A stretch of 36,420 nt of DNA. Origin: Nocardioides sp. (GTDB lineage Bacteria; Actinomycetota; Actinomycetes; Propionibacteriales; Nocardioidaceae). The notes under the pieces are model-generated. The model was given only the letters and a program-made list of their open reading frames with translations, was not told where the DNA came from and searched no databases. Of this stretch, positions 1 through 7,784 are shown piece by piece. How positions within the stretch are numbered: position 1 is the first letter of the stretch; each line of letters opens with the position of its first letter. The stretch covers positions 1 through 36,420 of the forward strand of contig JAICHQ010000026.1 in NCBI GenBank assembly GCA_025924815.1, in the 5' to 3' direction. The translations under genes and the position numbers were made by a program.

Positions 1-3
1 ACG

Positions 4-1113
4 ATGAAGATCTTCAAGACGCTGTTGGCGCTCGTGATCGTCGCGGCCGCCCTCAGCGGCGCGGCGTACGCCGGCGGCCGGCTGCTGCACGACGACCCGC
101 GGACCACCGCGGCCTCGGGCGCGCTCCCCGGCGCCCCGGCAGCGTCGGCGACCCCCTCCCCCACCAGCCCGTCGACCTCACCGAGCACCCCCGACCCCTC
201 GCCGACCCATGACACACCGGTCGTCGCCGACGTGCTGAAGCCTGGAGCGACGGGCCTCCGGGTCCGCGAGCTCCAGCAGCGGCTCTTCCAGCTCGCCTGG
301 CTGCCCGAGACCACGACCGGCCGGTACGACGCTGCGACCGCCGCCGCGGTCAAGGGCTTCCAGGGCAAGCGCGGCCTGGAGCCGACCGGGGTCGTGGACG
401 CGAAGACCTGGAGTCGGCTCCGCGCGATGACCACCCAGCCGACCCATGACGCCCTGTTCAACGTGATGAAGCCGGGCCGGCCGCTGTTCCAGTCCGGCGA
501 CAGCGGCACCGACGTGCGCGCCGTCCAGGCCCGGCTCAAGCAGATCGCCTGGTACTTCGGCGACGTCACCGGGACCTACGACGCCGGCACCGTCACCGCG
601 GTCAAGGGCTTCCAGGAGAAGCGGGCGATCCCGGTCACCGGAGCCGTCGACCAGCGGACCCTCGACCGGCTGAACGCGATGACGACGGCGCCGACGAAGG
701 CCGAGATGCACAACCGGCTGACCACACGCAGCACGCTCGACGCCCGATGCCTGACCGGGCGCGTGCTGTGCATCGACAAGACGTCGCGCACCCTGCGCTG
801 GGTGGTCGACGGCCATGTGCAGCAGACCCTCGAGGCCCGCTTCGGCTCGACGCTGAACGACACCCCGACCCGCGAGGGCGTGTTCCACGTCTACCTGATG
901 GACGCCGATCACGTGTCCCACCTGTACGGGTCGTCGATGCCGTTCTCGATGTTCTTCTCCGGCGGACAGGCGGTCCACTACTCCTCGGACTTCGCCGCGG
1001 TCGGCTACAACGGCGCCTCGCACGGCTGCGTCAACATCCGTGACTACGACGGCATCAAGTGGCTGTTCTCCCAGGTACACGTGGGCGACAAGGTCGTCGT
1101 CTACTGGTCCTGA
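4..1113 (+). CDS. Secreted L,D-transpeptidase with two peptidoglycan-binding domains
   Basis: This 369-residue protein probably forms 3-3 cross-links in peptidoglycan, or attaches partners to it, outside the membrane. The N-terminus has Lys residues, a hydrophobic run (about residues 5-24) and an Ala-rich end typical of a signal peptide. A Pro/Ser/Thr-rich linker (about 40-72) follows. Two peptidoglycan-binding type 1 repeats lie at about 78-143 and 160-226; both contain the pattern TGxYDAxTxxAVKGFQxKR. The YkuD catalytic domain fills about 250-369, with the active-site motif S-H-G-C-V-N (His340, Cys342). The window starts three bases before the ATG, so the promoter and ribosome site are not visible. 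The gene is monocistronic here: a hairpin follows it and menF appears to have its own promoter. Family assignment is firm; the exact cross-link substrate is inferred. Confidence 0.93.
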   Translation: MKIFKTLLALVIVAAALSGAAYAGGRLLHDDPRTTAASGALPGAPAASATPSPTSPSTSPSTPDPSPTHDTPVVADVLKPGATGLRVRELQQRLFQLAWLPETTTGRYDAATAAAVKGFQGKRGLEPTGVVDAKTWSRLRAMTTQPTHDALFNVMKPGRPLFQSGDSGTDVRAVQARLKQIAWYFGDVTGTYDAGTVTAVKGFQEKRAIPVTGAVDQRTLDRLNAMTTAPTKAEMHNRLTTRSTLDARCLTGRVLCIDKTSRTLRWVVDGHVQQTLEARFGSTLNDTPTREGVFHVYLMDADHVSHLYGSSMPFSMFFSGGQAVHYSSDFAAVGYNGASHGCVNIRDYDGIKWLFSQVHVGDKVVVYWS

Positions 1114-1122
1114 CGAGGCGGG

Positions 1123-1170
1123 GGGTCTCGGCACCGCTCGCTGACCCCGGGCGGGGCCGAGTCGAGACCC
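1123..1170 (+). terminator. Hairpin after the L,D-transpeptidase gene
   Basis: The arms GGGTCTCG (1123-1130) and CGAGACCC (1163-1170) are perfect inverted repeats. CTCGGC (1127-1132) can alternatively pair with GCCGAG (1156-1161). There is no T-run, which is common for terminators in GC-rich actinobacteria. The position just after the stop codon supports a terminator, but the loop is long. Confidence 0.4.
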
Positions 1171-1258
1171 GGTGACGATGCCCGCCCACGGTGACCGGTC
1201 ATGGCGGCGTGAGCAGCCGGGAGGCCTCGCCGACGCGTGGCCGTGGGCTACCGCCGGG

Positions 1259-1264
1259 TACGCT
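1259..1264 (+). promoter_or_regulatory. -10 element for menF (probable leaderless start)
   Basis: TACGCT lies 8 bases before the GTG at 1273. In this window TANNNT hexamers sit 6-8 bases before many start codons, which would put the transcription start at or beside the start codon. This favours GTG 1273 over the in-frame GTGs at 1237 and 1243. Confidence 0.5.
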
Positions 1265-1272
1265 TCGGGACT

Positions 1273-2508
1273 GTGACGAGCCCCGCGGCCTCTCCTGGCC
1301 TGTCGGTCAGGACGACCGAGATCGGCGTCGACGACCCCCTCCTCTCGATGCTTCCCCGAGACGAGGCGGTGACCTGGCTGCGTCGCGACGAGGGCCTGGT
1401 CGGCTGGGGGGTGGCCGCCGAGATCCGACCCAAGGGGAACACCCGCTTCTCCGATGCCGACAAGTGGTGGACCGAGACCGTCGCCCGCGCCGAGATCCAC
1501 GACGACGTCAACGAGCCCGGCTCCGGCCTGGTCTGCTTCGGCTCCTTCGCCTTCGCCGACGACCCGGGTGACTCCGTGCTCACCGTGCCCCAGGTCGTGG
1601 TCGGCCGCCGCGCCGGCCGTACCTGGCTCACGCTGGTCGGCGACGCGACGTACGACCCGGTCGAGGGCGCTGCGGAGGCGCCCGGCGACGTCGTGTTCAG
1701 TGACGGCGCCATGGACGGCGAGCGCTGGATGGCCGTGGTGGCCGAGGCCGTACGCCGGATCACCGCGGGGGCGCTCGGGAAGGTCGTCCTCGCCCGCGAC
1801 CTGGTGGCCACCGCCGCGAGCCGGATCGACGTCCGCTGGCCGCTGACCCGGCTGGCCTCGAGCTATCCGATGTGCTGGACCTTCCACGTCGACGGCCTGT
1901 TCGGCGCGACCCCGGAGATGCTCGTACGTCGCGAGCGCGGCCTGGTCACCTCGCGCGTGCTGGCCGGCACGATCCGGCGCACCGGCGACGACGCCCGCGA
2001 CCTCGCCCTCGCGGCGACGCTGGCGCGTTCGAGCAAGGACCACGAGGAGCACGAGTACGCCGTGCGGTCGGTCGCCGACGCGCTCGAGCCGCACTGCTCG
2101 TCGATGATCGTCCCCGAGACGCCGTTCGTGCTCCACCTGCCCAACGTGATGCACCTGGCCTCCGACGTCGCCGGCGTCGTCCACGACGCCCACACGGTCT
2201 CCTCGCTGCAGCTCGCGGCGTCGCTCCACCCGTCCGCGGCCGTCGGTGGCACGCCCACCTCCCGCGCGGTCGCCCTGATCTCGGAGATCGAGGGCATGGA
2301 CCGCGGCCGCTACGCCGGCCCGGTGGGCTGGATGGACACCACCGGTGACGGCGAGTGGGGCATCGCGCTGCGCTCGGCCGAGATCTCCGGCAACACCGTG
2401 CGCCTGTTCGCCGGGTGCGGCATCGTCGCCGACTCCGACCCCGAGGCCGAGCTGGCCGAGTCGCAGGCGAAGCTCGTCCCGGTGCGCGACTCCCTGACCA
2501 CCGGCTGA
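1273..2508 (+). CDS. menF: Isochorismate synthase (menaquinone pathway)
   Basis: This chorismate-binding enzyme of about 411 residues converts chorismate to isochorismate, the first step toward menaquinone. The C-terminal two thirds carries the family signatures: GKVVLARD (catalytic Lys region), TPEMLV, the SRVLAGTIRRTG stretch, SSKDHEEHEYAV, LHPSAAVGGTPT, and a final SEIEGMDRGRYAGPVGW block with Mg-binding glutamates. The closely related salicylate and anthranilate synthases share this fold. The isochorismate assignment rests on the whole-length match and on menE, menC, menD and menA nearby. Start GTG 1273 was chosen because a -10-like TACGCT lies 8 bases upstream and no good ribosome site precedes the earlier GTGs; the longest frame begins at 1237. 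The gene is convergent with the metallo-hydrolase and separated from it by a hairpin. Confidence 0.92.
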   Translation: MTSPAASPGLSVRTTEIGVDDPLLSMLPRDEAVTWLRRDEGLVGWGVAAEIRPKGNTRFSDADKWWTETVARAEIHDDVNEPGSGLVCFGSFAFADDPGDSVLTVPQVVVGRRAGRTWLTLVGDATYDPVEGAAEAPGDVVFSDGAMDGERWMAVVAEAVRRITAGALGKVVLARDLVATAASRIDVRWPLTRLASSYPMCWTFHVDGLFGATPEMLVRRERGLVTSRVLAGTIRRTGDDARDLALAATLARSSKDHEEHEYAVRSVADALEPHCSSMIVPETPFVLHLPNVMHLASDVAGVVHDAHTVSSLQLAASLHPSAAVGGTPTSRAVALISEIEGMDRGRYAGPVGWMDTTGDGEWGIALRSAEISGNTVRLFAGCGIVADSDPEAELAESQAKLVPVRDSLTTG

Positions 2509-2522
2509 GCAGTCGTCAGCCG
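2502..2522. terminator. Bidirectional terminator-like hairpin between menF and the metallo-hydrolase gene
   Basis: CGGCTGA (2502-2508, including the menF stop codon) and TCAGCCG (2516-2522) form a perfect 7-bp stem with a 7-base loop. It lies between two convergent genes, so it could serve both. No T-run is present. Confidence 0.5.
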
Positions 2523-2578
2523 CGGGGGCACCGGTTCTGCATGGTCCTGGGCCGAGCCTGCATCGACGATCCCGGGCC

Positions 2579-3214
2579 CTACTCCAGGTCGGAGCCGTCG
2601 GCGACGCGGTGGTACGTCGAGCTCTCGGGCAGGAGCTGGGCGTACTGCCCGTCGACGATCCGGAGCCCCGCCTCGGAGTAGACGCGGTCGTGGATCGCCA
2701 GGTTGCGCGGAGCACCGACGGCGCGGGCGAAGTCGATGCCATCGGCGGCCCGCATCCACGGCGCCGACACCGGCACGCACAGCACGTCGACCCGCTGCTG
2801 CGGGACGGTGAGGGCGTCGCCGGGGTGGTAGACCGTCGTACCCCCGAGGTCGAAGAGGTAGCCGGAGTTGTAGAAGCGCGGCAGGTCCGGGTGGATCACG
2901 GCATGGAGCTCGCCGAACGACCGGGCGGGGATCCCGGGGTCGAACGACGTGCCCGGGGCCACGACCGTGACCCGCTCGCCGACCTCCGGAGCGTCGTCGC
3001 GGATCTTGGCGGCGACCGCCTCGATCGTGAAGACCGGTGCGTCGGTGCGGGTGAGGTGGTCGGGCAGGTAGTGGTCGGGATGCTCGTGGGTGATCACCAC
3101 TGCGTCCGCGCCGTCGACCGACTCCGGGTCGGTGAACATCCCCGGGTCGAGCACGACCACCTTCCCGTCGTGCTCGAGCCGGACGCAGGCATGACCGAAC
3201 TTGGTGATCCGCAC
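2579..3214 (-). CDS. MBL-fold metallo-hydrolase, UlaG-like
   Basis: This 211-residue cytoplasmic protein belongs to the metallo-beta-lactamase superfamily, in the short UlaG/YcjY-like branch. The metal motif H-x-H-x-D-H is at residues 43-48 (THEHPDHYLPDH), after the family's MRITKFGHACVRLE start and an LDPG turn. A later YHPGDAL stretch supplies another ligand aspartate. Known members include lactonases and phosphodiesterase-like hydrolases; the substrate here cannot be read from the sequence. The start is GTG 3214: TAGGGT lies exactly 6 bases upstream, as at several other genes in the window, so the transcript is probably leaderless. The downstream neighbour is convergent menF. There is no operon partner; the antiporter gene ends 71 bases upstream on the same strand. 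Confidence 0.88.
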   Translation of the reverse strand: MRITKFGHACVRLEHDGKVVVLDPGMFTDPESVDGADAVVITHEHPDHYLPDHLTRTDAPVFTIEAVAAKIRDDAPEVGERVTVVAPGTSFDPGIPARSFGELHAVIHPDLPRFYNSGYLFDLGGTTVYHPGDALTVPQQRVDVLCVPVSAPWMRAADGIDFARAVGAPRNLAIHDRVYSEAGLRIVDGQYAQLLPESSTYHRVADGSDLE

Positions 3215-3220
3215 CTCGTC

Positions 3221-3226
3221 ACCCTA
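3221..3226 (-). promoter_or_regulatory. -10 element, leaderless, for the metallo-hydrolase gene
   Basis: Read on the minus strand the hexamer is TAGGGT, followed by exactly 6 bases and then the GTG start codon at 3214. Confidence 0.55.
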
Positions 3227-3285
3227 GCCGCCGCGATGACCGGTCGGACGCGTCCGGCCGCCGACCCGGAGGGCCATGCGGCGAG

Positions 3286-5160
3286 TCACGCCGTGGCGTG
3301 GTGGAGGTAGCACCAACGCCAGTCCTCGCCGGGCTCGGCGGACTCCATCACCGGGTGCTGGGTCTCATGGAAGTGGGCCGTCGCGTGGCGGCGCGGCGAG
3401 GAGTCGCAACAGCCGACGTTGCCGCACTCCAGGCACTGGCGCAGGGCGACCCACACCGTCCCTTCCCGCAGGCAGTCACCGCACTCCGGATCGGCGACGG
3501 TGTCGATCGCGGGGAACGCGGCGAGGTCCTCGCAGGTGTCGCCGGTACGCCGCTGGGCCGAGGTGTCGCGGAACTCCTGGCGGCTCGCCTGACTGATGTC
3601 GAGCATCGACTCCTCGACGTCGAGCATCGCCAGCACGTCCCGGATCACCTCGCTGGCGACCGTGCCCGACCTGCGGATGTCCAGCACCCGACGTCGCTCC
3701 GCGGCGATCATCTGGAGCCGGACCCGGGTGTACAGCTCGCTGGGCGCCTCCTGGTCGGCGACCGTGCCGAGCCGCTCCCAGGCCGCGAAGTTGCGCTGCT
3801 CGATGCGCTGCTTGAGGAGGGCGAACACGCCGTGCCGGTCGTCGTACTCGAGATCGTGCAGGGTGGCGAATCCCGCCTTGGACGCCTGCTGCAGCACCGT
3901 CGCGCGGGCGAGCGCGTCCTCCATCGGGTCGGGCGAGGGCACGCGCAGGCGGCGCGCCAGCACCGGCAACGACAGCCCCTGGATGAACAGCGTCCCGGCC
4001 ACGACGGTGAAGGCGACCAGCAGCAGGACCTCGCGGTACGGGGCGTGCTCCGGGATCACGAACGCTGCGGCCAGCGTCACCACGCCGCGCATGCCGGCCC
4101 AGCCCAGCAGCAACGTGTACGACGCCGGCGGCACCTGCCCCGTCGACGAGCCGGGCCCGGGCCGGACCAGGAGGTAGCGGGCGAGGAAGACCCAGACGAT
4201 CCGCAGCACCACGCACGCGACGAGCGTGAGGACGCAGACGGCGACGACGCGCCCGGCCGAGACCCCGCCCTCGCCCACCTCCTGCAGGATCCACCGCGCC
4301 TGCAGGCCGATCAGCAGGAAGACGGTGTTCTCCAGGAAGTAGGCGATGGTGCGCCAGTTCATCCGCTCGGCGATGCGCGACTGCGCGGTCTGGATCACCG
4401 GCGCCTTGTGACCCAGCAGCAGCCCGGTCACGACGACGCTGACGACGCCGGAGGAGTGCACCTCCTCGGAGAGGATGTACGTCGCGTAGGGCACGACGAA
4501 CGAGATCGCGGTGTCGAGGATCGGATCGGTGACGTGGCGGTGCATCCGCGCCACCACGACGTACACCACGAAGCCGATCGCCGCGCCGCCGATGGACGCC
4601 ACCAGGAAGTCGGTGCCGACCCGCCACAGCTCGACGCCGCCGGCCCCGGCCGCAACGGCCGTCCGCAGCGAGACCAGCGCCGTCGCGTCGTTGAACAGCG
4701 ACTCGCCCTCGAGGATGGTGACGATCCGGCGGGGCAGCCCGATCCGGCGCCCGATCGTGGTGGCCGCCACGGCATCCGGAGGTGCCACGACGGCGCCGAT
4801 GGCGAACGCCACCCACCAGGGGATGCCCGGCAGCAGCAGGTGGACCAGCACGGCCACGCCGAGCGCGGTGAACACGACGAGGCCGACGCTGAGCAGGAGG
4901 ATCGATCGCCGGTTGGCGTTGAAGTCGACCAGTGAGGTCTGTATCGCGGCGGCGTACAGCAGGGGAGGCAGCAGCCCGAGCAGGACGACGTCGGAGCTGA
5001 GGTGGACGGTCGGGACGCCGGGCAGGTACGACGCCAGGATGCCGATGGCGATCAGGCCGAGCGGCGCGGGGAAATGGCCCCGGCCTGCCAGGGCCGTGCC
5101 GGCCAGCACGACGATCGCCAGCGCCACCAGCTCGAACGCGATCTCCACCCGAGCCATCAT
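3286..5160 (-). CDS. CPA1-type Na+/H+ antiporter with a C-terminal UBP zinc finger
   Basis: This integral membrane protein of about 624 residues probably exchanges protons for sodium or another monovalent cation. The first 400 or so residues hold about a dozen hydrophobic segments typical of the Na_H_Exchanger family, including the conserved GAVVAPPDAVAATTIGRRIG and EGESLFNDATALV blocks with the ion-binding aspartates. A charged cytoplasmic region (about 415-535) follows. The last 85 residues form a UBP-type zinc finger (CGDC, then CLECGNVGCC and several His residues). This finger binds the ubiquitin C-terminus in eukaryotes; its role in bacteria is unclear. Start choice is uncertain: tandem ATGs lie at 5160 and 5157, with a GTG upstream at 5178 and another inside at 5148, none with a strong ribosome site. 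The AraC-type gene lies 39 bases upstream on the same strand. Confidence 0.9.
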   Translation of the reverse strand: MMARVEIAFELVALAIVVLAGTALAGRGHFPAPLGLIAIGILASYLPGVPTVHLSSDVVLLGLLPPLLYAAAIQTSLVDFNANRRSILLLSVGLVVFTALGVAVLVHLLLPGIPWWVAFAIGAVVAPPDAVAATTIGRRIGLPRRIVTILEGESLFNDATALVSLRTAVAAGAGGVELWRVGTDFLVASIGGAAIGFVVYVVVARMHRHVTDPILDTAISFVVPYATYILSEEVHSSGVVSVVVTGLLLGHKAPVIQTAQSRIAERMNWRTIAYFLENTVFLLIGLQARWILQEVGEGGVSAGRVVAVCVLTLVACVVLRIVWVFLARYLLVRPGPGSSTGQVPPASYTLLLGWAGMRGVVTLAAAFVIPEHAPYREVLLLVAFTVVAGTLFIQGLSLPVLARRLRVPSPDPMEDALARATVLQQASKAGFATLHDLEYDDRHGVFALLKQRIEQRNFAAWERLGTVADQEAPSELYTRVRLQMIAAERRRVLDIRRSGTVASEVIRDVLAMLDVEESMLDISQASRQEFRDTSAQRRTGDTCEDLAAFPAIDTVADPECGDCLREGTVWVALRQCLECGNVGCCDSSPRRHATAHFHETQHPVMESAEPGEDWRWCYLHHATA

Positions 5161-5199
5161 GCCGGGTGCTCTCGGCACCGCCCGGCGGTGCCCAGGGCG

Positions 5200-6108
5200 T
5201 CAGGTCTGGTCGGCGACCCACCGCATCGGGTCGCCCCAGCCGAGCTCGTCGTGACCCCGACGCGCGAGCGCGAGGACGACCACGGTCCGCCGGTACGCCG
5301 CGAACGTGAGCACGTGGGCGATCATGCCGCCGTAGGTGAAGACCTCGGCCCTCTCGCAGAGCGCGTCGACGAACGTGTCCTCGACGCGGCCCTGGTCGCA
5401 GACCTCGCGCACGTGGGCCAGGTAGCGCGGCCCCTCGATGCCGAGCCGTCGTCGCATCGAGGTGGTCGACTCGTGCTCCTCGACGCTCCAGTCGTAGTAG
5501 CGAGTCGCCATCGCGGCATTCCACATGCCCATCTGGCCGACGAGCCGGCTGAGCAGGGAGCGGACCGTCTGCCCGTCGTCGTCCTCCACGAGCACCGTCT
5601 CGTCGAGCTCGTCGTCGGTGAGGCGCGCGGCGACCCGGATCAGCTCGCCGGTCAGCCACACGTGGTGCTCGACCATCTTCTCCAGCAGGTCGGGCCCGCG
5701 CACGACGTCGCGCGACGGGAGCCGGATGCTGGCGGGTGGCACGAAGTGCACGCAGTTCGCCTCGCCGATCTGGATGTGCCCCGGCTTCTTGCGCCACTCG
5801 CGCGGAGTCGCGTCGTACACCTTGGCAAAGGCGCGCGTGAACGCCTCGTGCGAGGAGTAGCCGGCCTCGATCGCGATGTCGAGCAGGGGTGCCTTCGTCG
5901 TGATCATCCGGTACGCCGCGCGTTCGAGCAGGATGCGGCGGCGCAGGGTCTGCGGTGGCTCGCCGCCGACCGACTTGATCATCCGGTCGAAGTGGAAGCG
6001 GGAGAAGTGGTGTCGCGACGCCCAGTCCTCGCCGGTCGCCTCGTGGTCGTCGAGTGCGGCCGCGAGCCCGTCGACGAACTCGGCGAAGGTGTCGGCGGCG
6101 GCGCTCAT
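5200..6108 (-). CDS. AraC-type HTH regulator fused to a DinB-like domain
   Basis: A 302-residue two-domain protein. Residues about 8-107 form an AraC/XylS double helix-turn-helix domain at the N-terminus (HHFSRFHFDRMIKSVGGEPP, then IAIEAGYSSHEAFTRAFAKV and TPREWRK). Residues about 125-300 resemble a DinB/YfiT four-helix domain, with His residues in MVEHHVWLTGELI and GGMIAHVLTF that could bind metal. Most AraC proteins carry the DNA-binding domain at the C-terminus. This reversed order, with a DinB-like partner, suggests a sensor for a small thiol or metal ligand, but the ligand is unknown. The ATG at 6108 follows a G-run that could act as a ribosome site; CACCAT also sits 6 bases upstream and may be a leaderless -10. 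The gene follows menD by 47 bases and precedes the antiporter gene. Confidence 0.85.
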   Translation of the reverse strand: MSAAADTFAEFVDGLAAALDDHEATGEDWASRHHFSRFHFDRMIKSVGGEPPQTLRRRILLERAAYRMITTKAPLLDIAIEAGYSSHEAFTRAFAKVYDATPREWRKKPGHIQIGEANCVHFVPPASIRLPSRDVVRGPDLLEKMVEHHVWLTGELIRVAARLTDDELDETVLVEDDDGQTVRSLLSRLVGQMGMWNAAMATRYYDWSVEEHESTTSMRRRLGIEGPRYLAHVREVCDQGRVEDTFVDALCERAEVFTYGGMIAHVLTFAAYRRTVVVLALARRGHDELGWGDPMRWVADQT

Positions 6109-6155
6109 GCCCCCATGGTGCCGTGAGCGCGCGCGTCGGTCCTTGATCCGCGTTG

Positions 6156-7784
6156 CTACGTGCCCGTGGCCAGGGCCCGGATCCGGGCGTCGAGGGCGCG
6201 CCGGTCGTCGCGGCGTACGACGGCCTCGACCACCTCGATGCCGCCGTTGGGTGTCGTCAATGCCTGTTCGAGCTCGGGCCGGCCGGTGACCTTCAGGTGA
6301 GGCGTGCGGGTGGCGGCGCAGAGGGCGGCGAGGTCGACGCCGTGGGGGGTGCCGAAGAGCCGGTCGTACCGGTCGGCGTACGGTTCCGCGCCCTGCTCGA
6401 GGGTCGCGAAGATCGAGCCACCGTCGTCGTTGACGACCACGATCGTCAGGTCGGGGCGTGGCTCGTCGGGGCCGAGGACGAGCCCGTTGGAGTCGTGCAG
6501 GAACGTGACGTCGCCGACCAGGGCGAGGCTGCGGTCCGAAGGGCGGCCCAGGGCCGCCCCGATCGCGCTCGAGACGACGCCGTCGATGCCGGAGAGCCCG
6601 CGGTTGGAGATCACCTTGCGCCGCGCGCCCACCTCGTACCGCGGCACCATCAGGTCGAGGTCGCGGATCGGGTTGGAGGCGCCGACGACCAACAGCCCGC
6701 CCGGGGGGAGGGCTCGCGCGACCGCACCGGCGACGTCGTACGCCGTGAGTCCGGGCTCGGTGGACAGGAGGGCGTCGAGGTCGCGGCCCACCCGGCGGTC
6801 GGCCTCGCGCCACCGGTCGAGCCAGGTGGTGTCGGCGCCCTCGTCAGCGTCCAGGCGCTCGAACTCGCGGTCGACGGCGAACGGGCGTCTGGCCCACACG
6901 CCGTACGACGGGCCGCTCCAGACCTCGACGTCGGTGCGGCCCAGGAGCCGTGAGACCGGCCGGGACAGCGTCGGATGGCCGAACACCACGACCCGCTCGA
7001 TGTCGGCGCCGAGCGCGGTGTCCAGGAGCAGACGGTAGGTGCGGATCGCGTGGGTGCCGGTGCGCGAGCCGCTCGACGGCTCGGCCAGCAGCGGCCAGCC
7101 CGCGCGCTCGGCCAGCACGCGGGCGGGCGGCCCGGCGTCGTCGCCGGCCACCACGACCGTCCGCGGTCCGTGCGGGATCGCGACCTCCGCGCCGCCGTCG
7201 TCCGAGCGCCGCCACCCCCGCCGTACCTCCCTCTCCGGACCCTCCGGCAGCTCCTCCCACCGCCCCTCCGGCACGAGCGGATCGTCCAGCTGGAGGTTGA
7301 GATGGATCGGTAGTCCCCGACGAAATGGTCGTGTTTCCGTCCCGAACGCAGCCATCGTGTCGGGGACTATCCCCTCCGGAGCCAGGTCATGGGTGCGGAT
7401 GAGGGGCCCGAACAGACCGACCTGGTCGGTGGTCTGGTTGGCGCCGGTGCCGCGGAGGCGGGCGGGGCGGTCGGCGGTGACGGCGACGAGGGGTACGCCG
7501 GCATGCGCGGCCTCGAGCATCGCCGGGTGCAGGTTGGCCACGGCGGTGCCCGACGTGCACATGACCACCGCCGGTGACCCGGACCTGGTCAGCCCGAGGG
7601 CCAGGAACCCGGCCGAGCGCTCGTCGATGCGGGTGTGCAGCCGCACCACGCCACCCGCCGCCGCGTCGTACGCCGCGAACGCCAGCGGAGCGTTGCGCGA
7701 GCCGGGCGCCAGGACGACCTCCCGCACGCCCGCGGCGACGAGGCGTGCCAGCACGTCTCGGGCGAGGACGGTGGAGTCGTTCAT
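6156..7784 (-). CDS. menD: MenD, SEPHCHC synthase (menaquinone biosynthesis)
   Basis: This thiamine-diphosphate enzyme of 542 residues joins 2-oxoglutarate to isochorismate to give SEPHCHC. The N-terminal domain has GSRNAPLAFA and TSGTAVANLHPAMLEA. The C-terminal cofactor domain has SNRGLSGIDGVVSSAIG and LVGDVTFLHDSNG, followed by NDDGGSIF. The ATG at 7784 overlaps the menC stop as ATGA, so translation is probably coupled; the longer frame upstream reads through menC. One region is abnormal: about residues 138-159 replace the usual variable segment before the conserved HLNLQLDDPLVP and are encoded by a palindromic, AT-richer stretch (7309-7371) using rare codons. The reading frame stays open, so the protein is probably functional. 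It is the last gene of menE-menC-menD. Confidence 0.94.
   Translation of the reverse strand: MNDSTVLARDVLARLVAAGVREVVLAPGSRNAPLAFAAYDAAAGGVVRLHTRIDERSAGFLALGLTRSGSPAVVMCTSGTAVANLHPAMLEAAHAGVPLVAVTADRPARLRGTGANQTTDQVGLFGPLIRTHDLAPEGIVPDTMAAFGTETRPFRRGLPIHLNLQLDDPLVPEGRWEELPEGPEREVRRGWRRSDDGGAEVAIPHGPRTVVVAGDDAGPPARVLAERAGWPLLAEPSSGSRTGTHAIRTYRLLLDTALGADIERVVVFGHPTLSRPVSRLLGRTDVEVWSGPSYGVWARRPFAVDREFERLDADEGADTTWLDRWREADRRVGRDLDALLSTEPGLTAYDVAGAVARALPPGGLLVVGASNPIRDLDLMVPRYEVGARRKVISNRGLSGIDGVVSSAIGAALGRPSDRSLALVGDVTFLHDSNGLVLGPDEPRPDLTIVVVNDDGGSIFATLEQGAEPYADRYDRLFGTPHGVDLAALCAATRTPHLKVTGRPELEQALTTPNGGIEVVEAVVRRDDRRALDARIRALATGT
7309..7371. repeat. Palindromic element inserted in frame inside menD
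   Basis: TAGTCCCCGAC (7311-7321) and GTCGGGGACTA (7359-7369) are perfect 11-bp inverted repeats. A G-T pair and a G-C pair extend them outward to 7309 and 7371. Inside, ATGG (7325-7328) pairs with CCAT (7352-7355). The stretch is about 63 bp (21 codons). Its menD-frame codons include ATA, ACA, CGA, CCA, TTT, CGT, GGA and CTA, which are rare in the flanks. This resembles the in-frame palindromic elements known from Rickettsia; the exact ends and copy number cannot be seen here. Confidence 0.65.

Noticed and set aside
1237..1272. Earlier GTG starts of menF
   Set aside because: They remain possible, but no ribosome site precedes them and the TACGCT hexamer lies inside this stretch, so transcription probably begins after them.
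178..2742. Long minus-strand open frame opposite the L,D-transpeptidase and menF genes
   Set aside because: It is a shadow: Gly/Arg/Val-rich composition with no domain, fully opposite two confidently identified genes.
3298..4935. Long plus-strand open frame opposite the antiporter gene
   Set aside because: Composition (Arg/Asp/His/Gln-rich) is typical of the antisense frame of GC-rich membrane-protein genes; the minus strand gives a complete antiporter.
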